40,240 nt of DNA from CAZGOM01 sp964542875 (lineage in GTDB: Bacteria; Planctomycetota; Phycisphaerae; Phycisphaerales; Phycisphaeraceae). Of this stretch, positions 18,101 through 25,425 are shown piece after piece (the stretch's first letter is position 1; every line of letters begins with the position of its first letter). The position numbers and the translations under genes were made by a program. The notes below the pieces were generated by a model that did not search any database, was not told where the DNA came from, and saw only the letters and a program-made list of their open reading frames with translations. The DNA is taken from the NCBI GenBank assembly GCA_964542875.1, contig CAZIWA010000043.1, positions 1 through 40,240 on the forward strand, in the 5' to 3' direction.

Positions 18101-18409
18101 CCGCTTATGGAGGCGGTGGTGCAGGGGTCGATGGAACGGCTGGTGCCGATCCTGATGACGGCGCTGTGCGCGGCGCTGGGGCTGCTGCCGCTGGCGCTTT
18201 CGGGGGGCGAACCGGGGAGCGAACTTCTGGCGCCTCTGGCCGTAGTTGTATTGGGCGGGCTGGTATCATCGACGGTGCTGAACCTGTTTGTGGTTCCGGT
18301 GGGATATCTGATGGTTCAATCGGGGGGAGAGCACTTGAAGAAGAACGATTCAAACAAAGATGCGCCCAAGCGTTTGGGTGCGGTAACTGATGTGAACGGG
18401 GCCGAGTAA
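15152..18409 (+). CDS. CusA/CzcA-family heavy-metal RND efflux pump
   Basis: 1085 residues, normal for RND pumps, with two repeats each of one span, a large periplasmic domain and a bundle of spans. The N-terminus (LKYWALVLLIAAGLVVYTLVRLPKMPVDVFPEL) is typical. TM4 contains GGLAVAIGELVDDAIIDVEN (about 394-413), whose buried acidic residues match the proton-relay motif of the heavy-metal-efflux class rather than drug pumps. The second half has GIAVRNGILLVNHYKQL. The substrate ion cannot be told from this; Cu/Ag or Zn/Co/Ni types are possible. It is preceded by adaptor and TolC-like genes and followed by a His-rich lipoprotein. The ribosome site is weak, and a heptad repeat lies just upstream. 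Confidence 0.93.
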   Translation: MLKELIRLSLKYWALVLLIAAGLVVYTLVRLPKMPVDVFPELNAPTVVVLTEAGGLAADEVEQYVTFPIESAVNGLPGVRRLRSASATSLSLVWVEFDWGTDIYRARQLVSERMGTVREALPENAHAEITPITSITGEIMLLALRSPDGSVSDLELRGYAEYELRNRLLAVPGVSQVAAIGGELPEYQINVKQDRLALYGLTIRDVLEAAKQSHSTASAGYLADVDRQELPIRQSARVRGIADIKATAVTHKGGTPVTIGEVAEVVLGPAPKRGAAANQGLSAVVLTVQKAPGVNTLALTASIDKTLDQVEKSLPKGMEINRQVFRQANFISRSVTNVAHVLRDATIIVAVILVLFLLNVRTTVITLTALPLSLAVALLSMDLLGMTLNVMTLGGLAVAIGELVDDAIIDVENVHRRLEENALLPEGKQRGLVEIIFDASNEIRSSVVYATVLICVVFLPLMFLDGLEGRFFKPLAATYIVSIMASLVVALTVTPAMCRLMLRPVKHKPGVKHEADGLLVRVLKRGYEPVLRWGLARRKLVLAAAVVAVVVSVLVGRTFGTSFLPEFKEGSFTVFVSSPPGTSLKEANRAAVGVEKRLMELEGVTSVTRRTGRAERDEHAEPVSSSELEVTLAPEAKPAEVRRKIVAIAQSVPGLTVQVGQPIEHRLSHILSGTPAAIAINVYGEDLSVLRRLAKEIEGELKQLPGARDVTANREVMVTSVPITYRHADLAAAGLSPAGAAEQVQAALYGETVAQVNQGVRRYAMVVRLDQEDRDRLDQIKGLILQGDGGQLVRLSEVADVGLEKTSNIIARENAQRKAVISCNVADGHNLGDLVAQVKARVEPIVHKAGYTVEFGGQFEAQQSAAKTLTVAGIAIIGVMLALLHLSTGSLKVAALVMVNLPLAVIGGVCAVFVSDAMLHVTPGGFTGLIHNAMGLVGLRSGYQPAVLSIASLVGFITLFGIAVRNGILLVNHYKQLMEVENKPLMEAVVQGSMERLVPILMTALCAALGLLPLALSGGEPGSELLAPLAVVVLGGLVSSTVLNLFVVPVGYLMVQSGGEHLKKNDSNKDAPKRLGAVTDVNGAE

Positions 18410-18430
18410 CTTTCAACAAGGAGCATCGCG

Positions 18431-18946
18431 ATGGGAATGAATGCAAAGCTGGGTTTGAGCGTGCTGGTGGCGGCGGGCATGGGGCTGATGGTGGCATGCG
18501 AGGAGAAAAAACCTACGTCGCCGGCTGTGACCAAGCCGTCTGCCACGGCGCATGACCATGACCACGATCATGATCACGACCATGGGCACGATCATGCGCA
18601 TGGGGCAGTGGTGAAACTGGGGATGGCGAATGTCGGGTCGTTTTTGACGATCGCCACGCGTGAGGAAGGCAAAGTCGAAGCCGGGAAGGATGTAGGGATT
18701 ACGGTGAGCGTGTCGGCAGCGCCGGAGCAGAAGGCGACGGCCAAGACGGTCCGGGTCTGGATCGGCAGCGAAGACGGCAAGGGGGCCATGAAGGCCAAGG
18801 CCGAGGTTGAAGACGCCAAGAAGGCACCCAACGATTGGCACGCGCATACGGAAGTGCCCAAGCCACTGGCTGAGGGGAGCAAGGTGTGGGTGGAGATCGA
18901 AGACGACAAGGGGGCGACTGCCACGGGATCTTACGACTTGAAGTGA
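18431..18946 (+). CDS. His/Asp-rich metal-binding lipoprotein
   Basis: 171 residues. A lipoprotein signal (LGLSVLVAAGMGLMVAC) puts the mature N-terminal Cys near residue 23. Directly after a short linker comes HDHDHDHDHDHGHDHAHG, a dense metal-chelating tract of the kind found in zinc, nickel or cobalt handling proteins. The remainder is a small beta-rich domain (TIATREEGKVEAGKDVGITVSVS, KVWVEIEDDKGATATGSYDL) without a family I recognise. It starts 21 nt after the pump gene with an AAGGAG site, so it belongs to the same operon. A buffer or periplasmic donor for the pump is the likely role, by inference. The tract is encoded by CATGAC-like hexamer repeats that could vary in length. Confidence 0.85.
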   Translation: MGMNAKLGLSVLVAAGMGLMVACEEKKPTSPAVTKPSATAHDHDHDHDHDHGHDHAHGAVVKLGMANVGSFLTIATREEGKVEAGKDVGITVSVSAAPEQKATAKTVRVWIGSEDGKGAMKAKAEVEDAKKAPNDWHAHTEVPKPLAEGSKVWVEIEDDKGATATGSYDLK

Positions 18947-19266
18947 GGTTGGTTTAATGCGGATGCCGGAGCCACGGGTGATACCTCAGGGTTAAAATAT
19001 TTGCCGGTTTCCCGGACACCCGGGTTGCCGGGTGTCCATGAGGGATTGAAATGGGAATCGATGCACGCCAAGGGTATTCACCTGGTTGGTGCAGGATTCT
19101 CGAAGCTCCTGGAACCCAGGGTGGCGCATGATTGCATGCTTACCCTGGGCTATCTTATTTATTGCTTTCAGTGAACAGGCAAAGGTGAAGACCCCCTTGT
19201 GCCCCATGTCGCTTGTCATGCCTTCCAAAATTTTGGAAATGATCGGCTCAAGAATGGGATCGAAAT
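18947..19266. other. Convergent intergenic stretch with hairpin and possible small ORF
   Basis: 320 nt lie between the His-rich lipoprotein (plus) and the histidine kinase (minus). The stretch holds a perfect hairpin repeat (19014-19037), base composition less GC-rich than its neighbours, and on the minus strand an open frame coupled to the kinase stop (listed separately). No T-run terminator was seen on either strand. Confidence 0.6.
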
Positions 19267-19270
19267 TCAC
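18992..19270 (-). CDS. Possible small hypothetical protein coupled to the histidine kinase
   Basis: A 92-codon frame starts with GTG whose bases overlap the kinase stop (GTGA), the coupling seen elsewhere in this window. The sequence (NFDPILEPIISKILEGM, GVFTFACSLKAINKIAQG, HPGFQELRESC) matches nothing I know. Against it, codon composition is less GC-rich than in the neighbours, and the last residues are encoded by a dispersed hairpin repeat. It could be a chance frame. Confidence 0.25.
   Translation of the reverse strand: MNFDPILEPIISKILEGMTSDMGHKGVFTFACSLKAINKIAQGKHAIMRHPGFQELRESCTNQVNTLGVHRFPFQSLMDTRQPGCPGNRQIF
19014..19044. repeat. Dispersed hairpin repeat, family 2, copy A
   Basis: GGACACCCGG, loop GTTG, CCGGGTGTCC form a perfect 10-bp stem. 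The segment CGG-GTTG-CCGGGTGTCC-ATGAGGG (19021-19044) recurs with 22 of 24 bases identical at 26538-26561. Confidence 0.75.
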
Positions 19271-20832
19271 TTGGCCGCCACCGGCGCCTGGGGGGTGGCT
19301 GGGTTGGTGCTTGCCAGGGGGAGTTGGAGCGTGAAGCTGGCGCCGGTTCCGACGCCGGTGCTTTGAGCGCTGAGGCTGCCTCCCATTTCCTTGGCGGAGT
19401 TGGCGGCGCTGTGGAGGCCAAAGCCGTGGCCGTCTTTTTTGGTGGTGAAGCCCTGGTTGAAGATGCGGTCGATGTTTTCAGGGGCGATGCCGATGCCATT
19501 GTCGGTGATGATGATGTGGACGCTGTTGTTGATCTTGACGAGGCGGATGGTGACGCGTTTTTCGGGGTTGGGGGATTCGAGGCAGGCCTGGGCGGCGTTC
19601 TTGATGAGGTTGACGAGGATCTGGAGGGATTGGTGCTTGTCGACATCGACGGAACCGGTGGGTTCAAAGTCGCGGATGACCTGGACGTTGTTTCGGGCCA
19701 GGATGCCGACGTTCATCCGGATGCTGTCTTCGACGAGCTCCACGGCGCTCAAGCGTTCCTTGATCTGCGGGGTTTTGGCGTAGTTTTGCTGCATGTTGAC
19801 GATGGTCTTGATGTGGTCGATGTTTTTGCGGAGGGATTCCAGCTCCTTGAGGTTGGCGTCCTGTTCGGCGATGAGGTGGTCGGAGAGCTGGGCGAGGTAG
19901 GGGGTGAGCTGTTTGCCCCTGGGGTCCTGGGTGAGGAAGGCGGAGAGATTGGCCTGGTTTTCGTTGAGAAGAGTGACGATTTTGGGAAAGCTGGAAAGCT
20001 TGGACCGGCGAGTACTTTCAGAGATGAGATTGCTGGAGACGTTGACGCTGTTTAAGACATTGCCGACGTTGTGCAGGACGTTGGTGGCGATCTGGGCCAT
20101 GCCCGCCTGCCGGGACATTTCCTGGAGCTGGCGGTGGGTTTCCTCCAGCTTGAGGGTGCGTTCCTGAACGGTGGTTTCGATGGTTTCGTTGATGCTTTCG
20201 AGCTGGGCCTGGCGCTCGGCGAGGCTGAGGGATTCATCAAGCGAGTGGCGGATGGCAATGAGGAGGAAAATGTCTTCAAAGATGACCCAGCCGGCGTGCT
20301 CCAGCCAGCGCCAGTGGCTGGCGTTGGCGATGCCGAAGATGGACTGGGGCCAATAGATGCCGCGGAAGAAGTGGTCCGCGGCGACGATGAGGGTGGCGGT
20401 GCCAAGGACACGCCAATCGCGGTAGAAGGCCAGGAAGGCCAGGGAGCCGAAGTAGTGGAAGTGGGTTTCGATGCGTCCGCCTGTGAGGTGCACGAGGAGG
20501 CCGGAGGTGAGCATCTGGCCGATGGCGATGGCCTGGCGGGTGGTCTGGGTGCCGGGGGCGAGGAAGGTCATGAGGATGGGGAAGCCGGCGAGGGCGCCGC
20601 CCAGGAAGATGCCAGCCCAGAGGTGGATGTGAGGGCTGCTGGTTTGGCCTTCCCAGGTTCGGGGGGAGATCCAGAGCGCGGCGCCGACACATGCGACCCA
20701 TTGAAAGGTCATGAGAAGGGCGAATGTCTTGTCGGTTTTGCGGTAGTTGGCGTCGAGTTGACGGTCAAAAAGCTGGTGGGCTACGGGGGAAGCGGCTTTG
20801 GGGGTGGAGAAGAGGGCTTTTACGGACAGCAT
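19267..20832 (-). CDS. Membrane sensor histidine kinase
   Basis: 521 residues. The N-terminal half (about 38-200) is a polytopic membrane sensor, including GGRIETHFHYFGSLAFLAFYRDWRVLG and AADHFFRGIYWP, whose conserved His residues could bind a metal or cofactor. A coiled coil follows (about 205-245, ERQAQLESINETIETTVQERTLKLEETHRQLQEM). The phosphoacceptor His lies in IATNVLHNVGNVLNSV. The ATPase domain has the N-box (LVNLIKNAAQA), G1 (ITDNGIGIAPENIDRIF) and GHGFGLHSAA. The start ATG is preceded by GGGAGG and lies 13 nt inside the 3' end of the RedB-like gene, so the two are translationally coupled. No cognate response regulator is adjacent on this strand; the divergent hybrid kinase is a possible partner. 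Confidence 0.92.
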   Translation of the reverse strand: MLSVKALFSTPKAASPVAHQLFDRQLDANYRKTDKTFALLMTFQWVACVGAALWISPRTWEGQTSSPHIHLWAGIFLGGALAGFPILMTFLAPGTQTTRQAIAIGQMLTSGLLVHLTGGRIETHFHYFGSLAFLAFYRDWRVLGTATLIVAADHFFRGIYWPQSIFGIANASHWRWLEHAGWVIFEDIFLLIAIRHSLDESLSLAERQAQLESINETIETTVQERTLKLEETHRQLQEMSRQAGMAQIATNVLHNVGNVLNSVNVSSNLISESTRRSKLSSFPKIVTLLNENQANLSAFLTQDPRGKQLTPYLAQLSDHLIAEQDANLKELESLRKNIDHIKTIVNMQQNYAKTPQIKERLSAVELVEDSIRMNVGILARNNVQVIRDFEPTGSVDVDKHQSLQILVNLIKNAAQACLESPNPEKRVTIRLVKINNSVHIIITDNGIGIAPENIDRIFNQGFTTKKDGHGFGLHSAANSAKEMGGSLSAQSTGVGTGASFTLQLPLASTNPATPQAPVAAK

Positions 20833-21440
20833 GCGTCCTCCCGGGTGGGGCTGGTGTTGTTTCTGGAGATGAGTGAGCAGCCGAAAACAGGTGCCTGGGC
20901 TGTGGGCACAGTGGCGTGGGAGAGGATGGCCAGCAGGGCGCTTTTGCCTGGGCTTGGGCCGGTGTGCGCACGTGAGGGGGTGATGGCGCCGGAGAAGAGG
21001 AGATGGCCTTGCGCACTGTAGACCAGGACGTGTCCGGAGGTAGAGGCGTGAAAGATGGCGGCTTGCCTGCCGTCAGGATCGGCACGGGCGGTGACGGCAT
21101 CGATGGCCTTGGCCTGGTCCCACAGGTCGGTGCTGGTCCACTGTGAAGTTGGGTTTTCGGGGACCATGAAGGAGACGGAGGTGTTGGCCTGGCCGGGGTA
21201 CTGGGTGAGGATGTCGGCCAGTTCGGTAAGGGCGGCGCGGGTGCAGGGGCACCGGGGGTGGGCAAACATGATGATGGTGGGCTTGTCGGATGATTTGGGG
21301 AGGCTGGTTTGCGCGGGCCAGCGGGCAGGGGGCTGCGTGGCGGGACCGGGGGTGTGGTCATAAACCATCAGCGCGCCGGTGCCGGTGAGCACAGCGATAA
21401 GCCAGAGTAGCCCGAGGAAAATCCGGGTTTGAGGTTTCAT
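20820..21440 (-). CDS. RedB-like membrane-anchored thioredoxin-fold protein
   Basis: 206 residues from the ATG at 21440. One N-terminal span (RIFLGLLWLIAVLTGTGALMVY) anchors a thioredoxin-like domain outside the membrane. It has the CPC motif MFAHPRC64-P-C66-TRAAL, the conserved TSGHVLVYSAQGHLLFSGAIT segment and a late PVFGCSL cysteine, a combination I associate with proteins annotated RedB. It probably performs thiol redox chemistry or metal delivery in the periplasm. The 3' end overlaps the histidine kinase start by 13 nt. The frame stays open for 132 codons upstream, but that part looks non-coding. Function rests on family resemblance. Confidence 0.8.
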   Translation of the reverse strand: MKPQTRIFLGLLWLIAVLTGTGALMVYDHTPGPATQPPARWPAQTSLPKSSDKPTIIMFAHPRCPCTRAALTELADILTQYPGQANTSVSFMVPENPTSQWTSTDLWDQAKAIDAVTARADPDGRQAAIFHASTSGHVLVYSAQGHLLFSGAITPSRAHTGPSPGKSALLAILSHATVPTAQAPVFGCSLISRNNTSPTREDACCP

Positions 21441-21673
21441 GGGCAGAGGCGGTAAATAGTTAGACAGGCCGATTCCATCTGCGAGGGTAATCGTGAGTGA
21501 GGCGGGAGGCAAGGTGAAATATTGTTTTTCAATGCGGTTTGATTGTCCTGTTGTTGGTGAGCGGGTTACAGTAATGGAGCAAATTCGGCTGGGCTGACAT
21601 ATCTTGGAGACGGTCGCAGTGACCAGGATGGTAAAGCGTGATTTTGGTTGATGTTCCCAGAGAAAGCATTGCC

Positions 21674-24145
21674 ATGAACAACCGGATCTTGATTGTGGAC
21701 GACAACCCCGCAATCCACGAGGATTTTCGTAAGATTCTGTGCCCGCGGGAGGTGACTTCCGGCCTGGACCAGGCGGAGGAAGCGCTGTTTGGGAAGGCTT
21801 CGCCGGCGGGAGGATCGACGACGTATGAATTGACATCGGCTTACCAGGGGCGCGAGGCGATCGAGCTGGTGAAGAAGGCGCAGGCTGAGGGTATGCCTTA
21901 TGCGTTGGCGTTTGTGGACGTGAGGATGCCGCCTGGGATGGACGGGGTGGAGGCGATCAAGGAGATGTGGGCGATCGATCCGGACCTGGAGGTGGTGATC
22001 AGCACGGCGTATTCGGATTATTCGTGGGAACAGCTTCGCGAGAAGCTGGAGCAGGCGGATTGGCTGCTGATCCTCAAAAAGCCGTTCGACAACATGGAAG
22101 TGCTGCAACTGGCCAAGGCGCTGACACGCAAGTGGAAGCTGGAGCGCGATTCGCAGACGCAGATGAATTCGCTCAAGCGCGCCAACGCGCTTTTAGAGGC
22201 GCAGCAGGAGACGTCGATCGACGGGATCCTGGTGGTGGATGAATCGCACAAGGTGCTGGCGTACAACGGGCAGTTCATCAAGCTGTGGGGCATTTCGCAG
22301 CCGCTGGTGTCGACCAACGACGACACGCTGCTGTTTGCCAGCGTGGCTTCGAAGTTGAAAGACCCGATGGGCTTTTATGAGAGGCTTTCACACTGGAGCA
22401 GTTGCCCGGGAGAATCCGGCCGTGATGAACTGACGCTATTGGATGGCCGGGTGTTTGATACGTATTCGACGCAGATCGTCGGTGAGGTGGGGCAGAATTT
22501 CGGGCGCATCTGGTATTTCCGGGATGTGACGCACGACAGGCAATCGCAAAAGGAATTGCGCGAGGCCCGGGACGCGGCCTACCAGGCGAGCCAAGCGAAG
22601 TCGGCATTTTTGGCGAACATGTCGCATGAAATCCGGACACCGATGACGGCGATTCTGGGGTATGCGGACCTGCTTGCCGAAGAATGGGAGTGGAACCGGA
22701 ACATGAGCTCGGACCAGCGGACGGAATACATCCGGACGATCAAACGCAACGGGCAGCACCTGCTTTCGATCATCAACGACATCCTGGATTTGTCGAAGAT
22801 CGAAAGCGGAAAAATGACGGTGGAGCACATCGAGATGCGGCCGGTGAGCGTGATCCACGATGTGATCTCGCTGATGCAGGTGAACGCGAAGGCCAAGGCG
22901 ATCAAGCTGAGCGTGATGTATGACACGCCGGTGCCGGTGGTGGTGATGTCCGACCCGCTTCGGATGAGGCAGATCCTGGTGAACCTGTTGGGCAATGCGC
23001 TGAAGTTCACGGAGATCGGAAACGTGGCGGTGAGGGCTTCGCTGGATGTGAGCGACAAGGCCAATTGCGAGTTGAAGGTGCGCGTGGAAGACACGGGCAT
23101 CGGGATGAATGCCGAGCAGATTTCCCGGTTGTTTGGCGCTTTTGAACAAGCTGATGCCTCGACGACCCGGAAATTCGGTGGGACGGGGCTAGGGCTGCGC
23201 ATTTCCCGGCGGCTGGCGCAAATGATGGGCGGGGACATCCTGGTGGAGAGCACCCCGGGCAAGGGGAGCGCCTTTACCCTGATCCTCAATTGCGGGCCAC
23301 TGGATGCGCTGGAAGTGAAGATGCCAGAGCTGATGCCCGAACCGATGGAGGAAAAGAAGCCGAGGCTGGCGGTGCAGAACTCGGCCCTGGCCGGGACGCA
23401 TGTGCTCTTGGCGGAGGACGGCCCGGACAACCAAAGGCTGATTGCCTTTCACCTGCGCAAGGCCGGGGCGGTGGTGGACGTGGCGGAGAACGGCGAACTG
23501 GCGGTGCGGGCGCTGACGGCGGACCGGAGCGTCAATGGCACGCTGGACCCCAAGGCGCACTACGACCTGATTCTGATGGACATGCAGATGCCGGTGATGG
23601 ATGGGTACACCGCGACCAAGAGCCTGCGGGAAAAAGGGTGGACGCGGCCGATCATTGCGCTGACGGCCCGTGCCATGGAAGGAGACGCCGACGAGTGCCT
23701 GCAATGCGGGTGCGATGCGTATGCAGCCAAGCCGATCAACAGGGATATGCTGATCGCGCTGTGCACGGAGTGGGTGGCCAAGTCCCGCGGGCAGGATGGC
23801 GTTCAGGTGGAGGAGCCGCAGGCGGCGCCGACGGAGCAAGGGCTGCGCAGCGAATACGCCGGAAACCTGCGGATGACAGAATTGATCCAGGAGTTCGTGG
23901 GCGGGCTGCCTAAGCGCATTGCGCTGCTGGAAGGGCATCTGGCCAACGGGAAGATGGAAGACCTCCAGCGCCTGGCGCACCAGATGGCCGGGGCGTCGGG
24001 GTGCTATGGGTTCCCGACGATTACGGACATGGCCCGGGTGCTGGAAGAAAAGATCCGAAAGGGCGCCACCCGTGATGAACTGGAAGTGGCGGTGGCGGGG
24101 CTGGTGAAGCTTTGCCGGAGGGCGACGCTGCCGGTGGTGAGGTGA
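21674..24145 (+). CDS. Hybrid sensor kinase: REC-PAS-HisKA-HATPase-REC-HPt
   Basis: 823 residues from ATG 21674 (AGAGAAAG upstream). Domains in order: an N-terminal receiver (ILIVDDNPAIHEDF, phospho-Asp in ALAFVDVRMPPGMDG, Lys in LILKKPFD); a PAS domain (TSIDGILVVDESHKVLAYNGQFIKLWG); HisKA with the phospho-His in FLANMSHEIRTPM; HATPase (LLGNALKFTE, VEDTGIGMNAEQISRLFGAF, FGGTGLGL); a second receiver (HVLLAEDGPDNQRL, LILMDMQMPVMDG, YAAKPINRDM); and a C-terminal HPt (LQRLAHQMAGASGCYGFP). There is no membrane span, so it is a cytoplasmic phosphorelay hub. The N-terminal receiver could accept phosphate from another kinase, such as the divergently encoded one. No DNA-binding output regulator is adjacent. 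Confidence 0.95.
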   Translation: MNNRILIVDDNPAIHEDFRKILCPREVTSGLDQAEEALFGKASPAGGSTTYELTSAYQGREAIELVKKAQAEGMPYALAFVDVRMPPGMDGVEAIKEMWAIDPDLEVVISTAYSDYSWEQLREKLEQADWLLILKKPFDNMEVLQLAKALTRKWKLERDSQTQMNSLKRANALLEAQQETSIDGILVVDESHKVLAYNGQFIKLWGISQPLVSTNDDTLLFASVASKLKDPMGFYERLSHWSSCPGESGRDELTLLDGRVFDTYSTQIVGEVGQNFGRIWYFRDVTHDRQSQKELREARDAAYQASQAKSAFLANMSHEIRTPMTAILGYADLLAEEWEWNRNMSSDQRTEYIRTIKRNGQHLLSIINDILDLSKIESGKMTVEHIEMRPVSVIHDVISLMQVNAKAKAIKLSVMYDTPVPVVVMSDPLRMRQILVNLLGNALKFTEIGNVAVRASLDVSDKANCELKVRVEDTGIGMNAEQISRLFGAFEQADASTTRKFGGTGLGLRISRRLAQMMGGDILVESTPGKGSAFTLILNCGPLDALEVKMPELMPEPMEEKKPRLAVQNSALAGTHVLLAEDGPDNQRLIAFHLRKAGAVVDVAENGELAVRALTADRSVNGTLDPKAHYDLILMDMQMPVMDGYTATKSLREKGWTRPIIALTARAMEGDADECLQCGCDAYAAKPINRDMLIALCTEWVAKSRGQDGVQVEEPQAAPTEQGLRSEYAGNLRMTELIQEFVGGLPKRIALLEGHLANGKMEDLQRLAHQMAGASGCYGFPTITDMARVLEEKIRKGATRDELEVAVAGLVKLCRRATLPVVR

Positions 24146-24196
24146 AGAGGAGCTATGAATTGATTGAAGAGTGACGATGGAGGCCGTCGGGGGAGT

Positions 24197-24343
24197 TTAT
24201 TCGTGCAGTTTGAAGGGGACGAGAAACTCGGGTTCGGCCCAGTAGGCCCAGTCGTAGTCGTAGCTGCCCATGGGGTCTATGTCCAGGCGGATCCGTTTGC
24301 TGTTGGGGGGGATGGCTGAATCAATGGGTATCCAGCCCGCCAT
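24197..24343 (-). pseudogene. 3' fragment of an NPCBM-domain protein gene
   Basis: A 48-codon frame encodes IPIDSAIPPNSKRIRLDIDP then YDYDWAYWAEPEFLVPFKLHE. This resembles the last strands of an NPCBM carbohydrate-binding domain (…KRIRLIVTDxGD…YDWAxWAEP). It has no ribosome site, and in-frame stops (24371-24376) lie immediately upstream inside a REP-like palindrome, so the 5' part of the gene is missing. It is best read as a relic of a surface glycan-binding protein. Confidence 0.55.
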
Positions 24344-24374
24344 GGTGGGCGGCGAAGACTCGGCCGCACCCTAC
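24344..24374 (-). repeat. REP-like palindrome with GTAG head
   Basis: On the minus strand GTAG is followed by GGTGCGGCC, a short loop and GGCGGCCCACC-like bases that form an imperfect hairpin. A GTAG or GGAG tetranucleotide before a hairpin is typical of REP elements mobilised by RAYT transposases. It borders the NPCBM fragment exactly. No RAYT gene lies in the window. Confidence 0.45.
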
Positions 24375-24389
24375 TAAGAGAGTTTTCAG

Positions 24390-24416
24390 GCAGAGCCCTC
24401 AGAGGGAGAGGGGAGC
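24390..24416. repeat. GGGAGAGG-type palindromic repeat, copy 2
   Basis: GAGCCCTC and GAGGGAGAGGGGAG form a degenerate palindrome between the NPCBM fragment and the nagA stop. It resembles the copies at 13616 and 32508. Confidence 0.4.
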
Positions 24417-24438
24417 AAGCAGATGTAGCGTTGTGGGG

Positions 24439-25356
24439 TCAGTTGAGCCAGCGGGCGAAGACTTTTTTGGCGTTGTCGACGCAGAGGGTTTTGGCCTGGG
24501 CGGGGGTGAGGCCGAGTTTGTTGATGGCGTTGTCGTAGGCTTCGGGCATGGTGAGGGCGCTGCCGGCGAGGTGGGTTTTGCCGGGGGGCCGTACGAGCTT
24601 GTCGGGGCCGACTTCGAGCATCCAGCGGCCGACTTTGTAGAGGCCGGGGGGACCGCCTGCGGCGGACATGCAGTCGGTGGTGAACATGGAGCGCTCGATG
24701 CCTGCGATCTTGAGCCACATGGGGAGGACCCAGAAGGGGATGTGGTGGCCGTCGGGGATGAAGCAGAGGGTGAGCTGGGGGATGGAGAGGGCGCGGTTGA
24801 TGATGTTGTCGTGCCGGTTCATGGTGGCGGCGCAGCCGTTGCCCAGGTGGGTGAAGAGGGAGAGGCCTTCCTGGACGGCGCCGTTGAGGATGTCGCGCGA
24901 GGCGTTGGTGTGGCCGGCGGAGACTTTGATTCCCTGGGAGACGAGGTATTTGGTGCCCTGGAAGCCGGGGTCGTTTTCGGGGGCGAGGGTGATGAGGGCG
25001 GTGTATTGGGGGCCGCCACAGGCTTCGACGATGCGTTTGAGGAGGTCCGGGGTGGCGGGGCGCATGCATTCGGCGGGGTGAGCGCCTTTGTAGCCGTCTT
25101 CTGCGAGGAGGCAGGGGCCTTCGACGTGGAAAGCGGGCATGAGCTTTTTGAGACGGGGGCTGGCGTCGATGATTTTTCGCATGTTGGCGAGGCGGCCGCA
25201 CATGAGGTCGAGCTCGTCGGTGATGACGGTGGGGAAGATGGCGGTGATGTTGTGGGCCTCAAGCATGTCGGCGATTTTGTCCATGTCGGCGGGGGTGACG
25301 AGGTCGCCGGTGAAGTCGATGCCTGCGTAGCCGTTGACTTGGAAGTCGATGAACAT
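24439..25356 (-). CDS. nagA: N-acetylglucosamine-6-phosphate deacetylase-like, barrel-only form
   Basis: 305 residues from the ATG at 25356, with AAAGG 7 nt upstream. It belongs to the amidohydrolase superfamily and is close to NagA, which deacetylates GlcNAc-6-phosphate. Seen: FIDFQVNGYAGIDF at the very N-terminus, metal ligand Glu79 in H77VEGP, the His in SAGHTNA, the His in FTHLGNGC, DGHHIPFW, and the catalytic Asp in TTDCMSAAG. Usual NagA is about 380 residues; the strands before FIDxQ and after the barrel that build the small beta-sandwich are absent. It is divergent from a Gfo/Idh/MocA gene across a palindrome likely to be a shared operator. The exact substrate may differ from GlcNAc-6-P. 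Confidence 0.85.
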   Translation of the reverse strand: MFIDFQVNGYAGIDFTGDLVTPADMDKIADMLEAHNITAIFPTVITDELDLMCGRLANMRKIIDASPRLKKLMPAFHVEGPCLLAEDGYKGAHPAECMRPATPDLLKRIVEACGGPQYTALITLAPENDPGFQGTKYLVSQGIKVSAGHTNASRDILNGAVQEGLSLFTHLGNGCAATMNRHDNIINRALSIPQLTLCFIPDGHHIPFWVLPMWLKIAGIERSMFTTDCMSAAGGPPGLYKVGRWMLEVGPDKLVRPPGKTHLAGSALTMPEAYDNAINKLGLTPAQAKTLCVDNAKKVFARWLN

Positions 25357-25425
25357 GGTGTGCCTTTCTGCTTTGAGGAGGGGGATGATTATCGTCAAAA
25401 CTCAATTGTTTGTGGGGAGGTTCAT

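Noticed and set aside
18556..18604. CAT/GAC hexamer repeats considered as a CRISPR or microsatellite locus
   Set aside because: They encode the in-frame His/Asp tract of a lipoprotein; no spacer structure.
19014..19037. Perfect hairpin considered as an intrinsic terminator
   Set aside because: No T run follows on either strand, and half of it recurs at 26538, so it is a repeat element.
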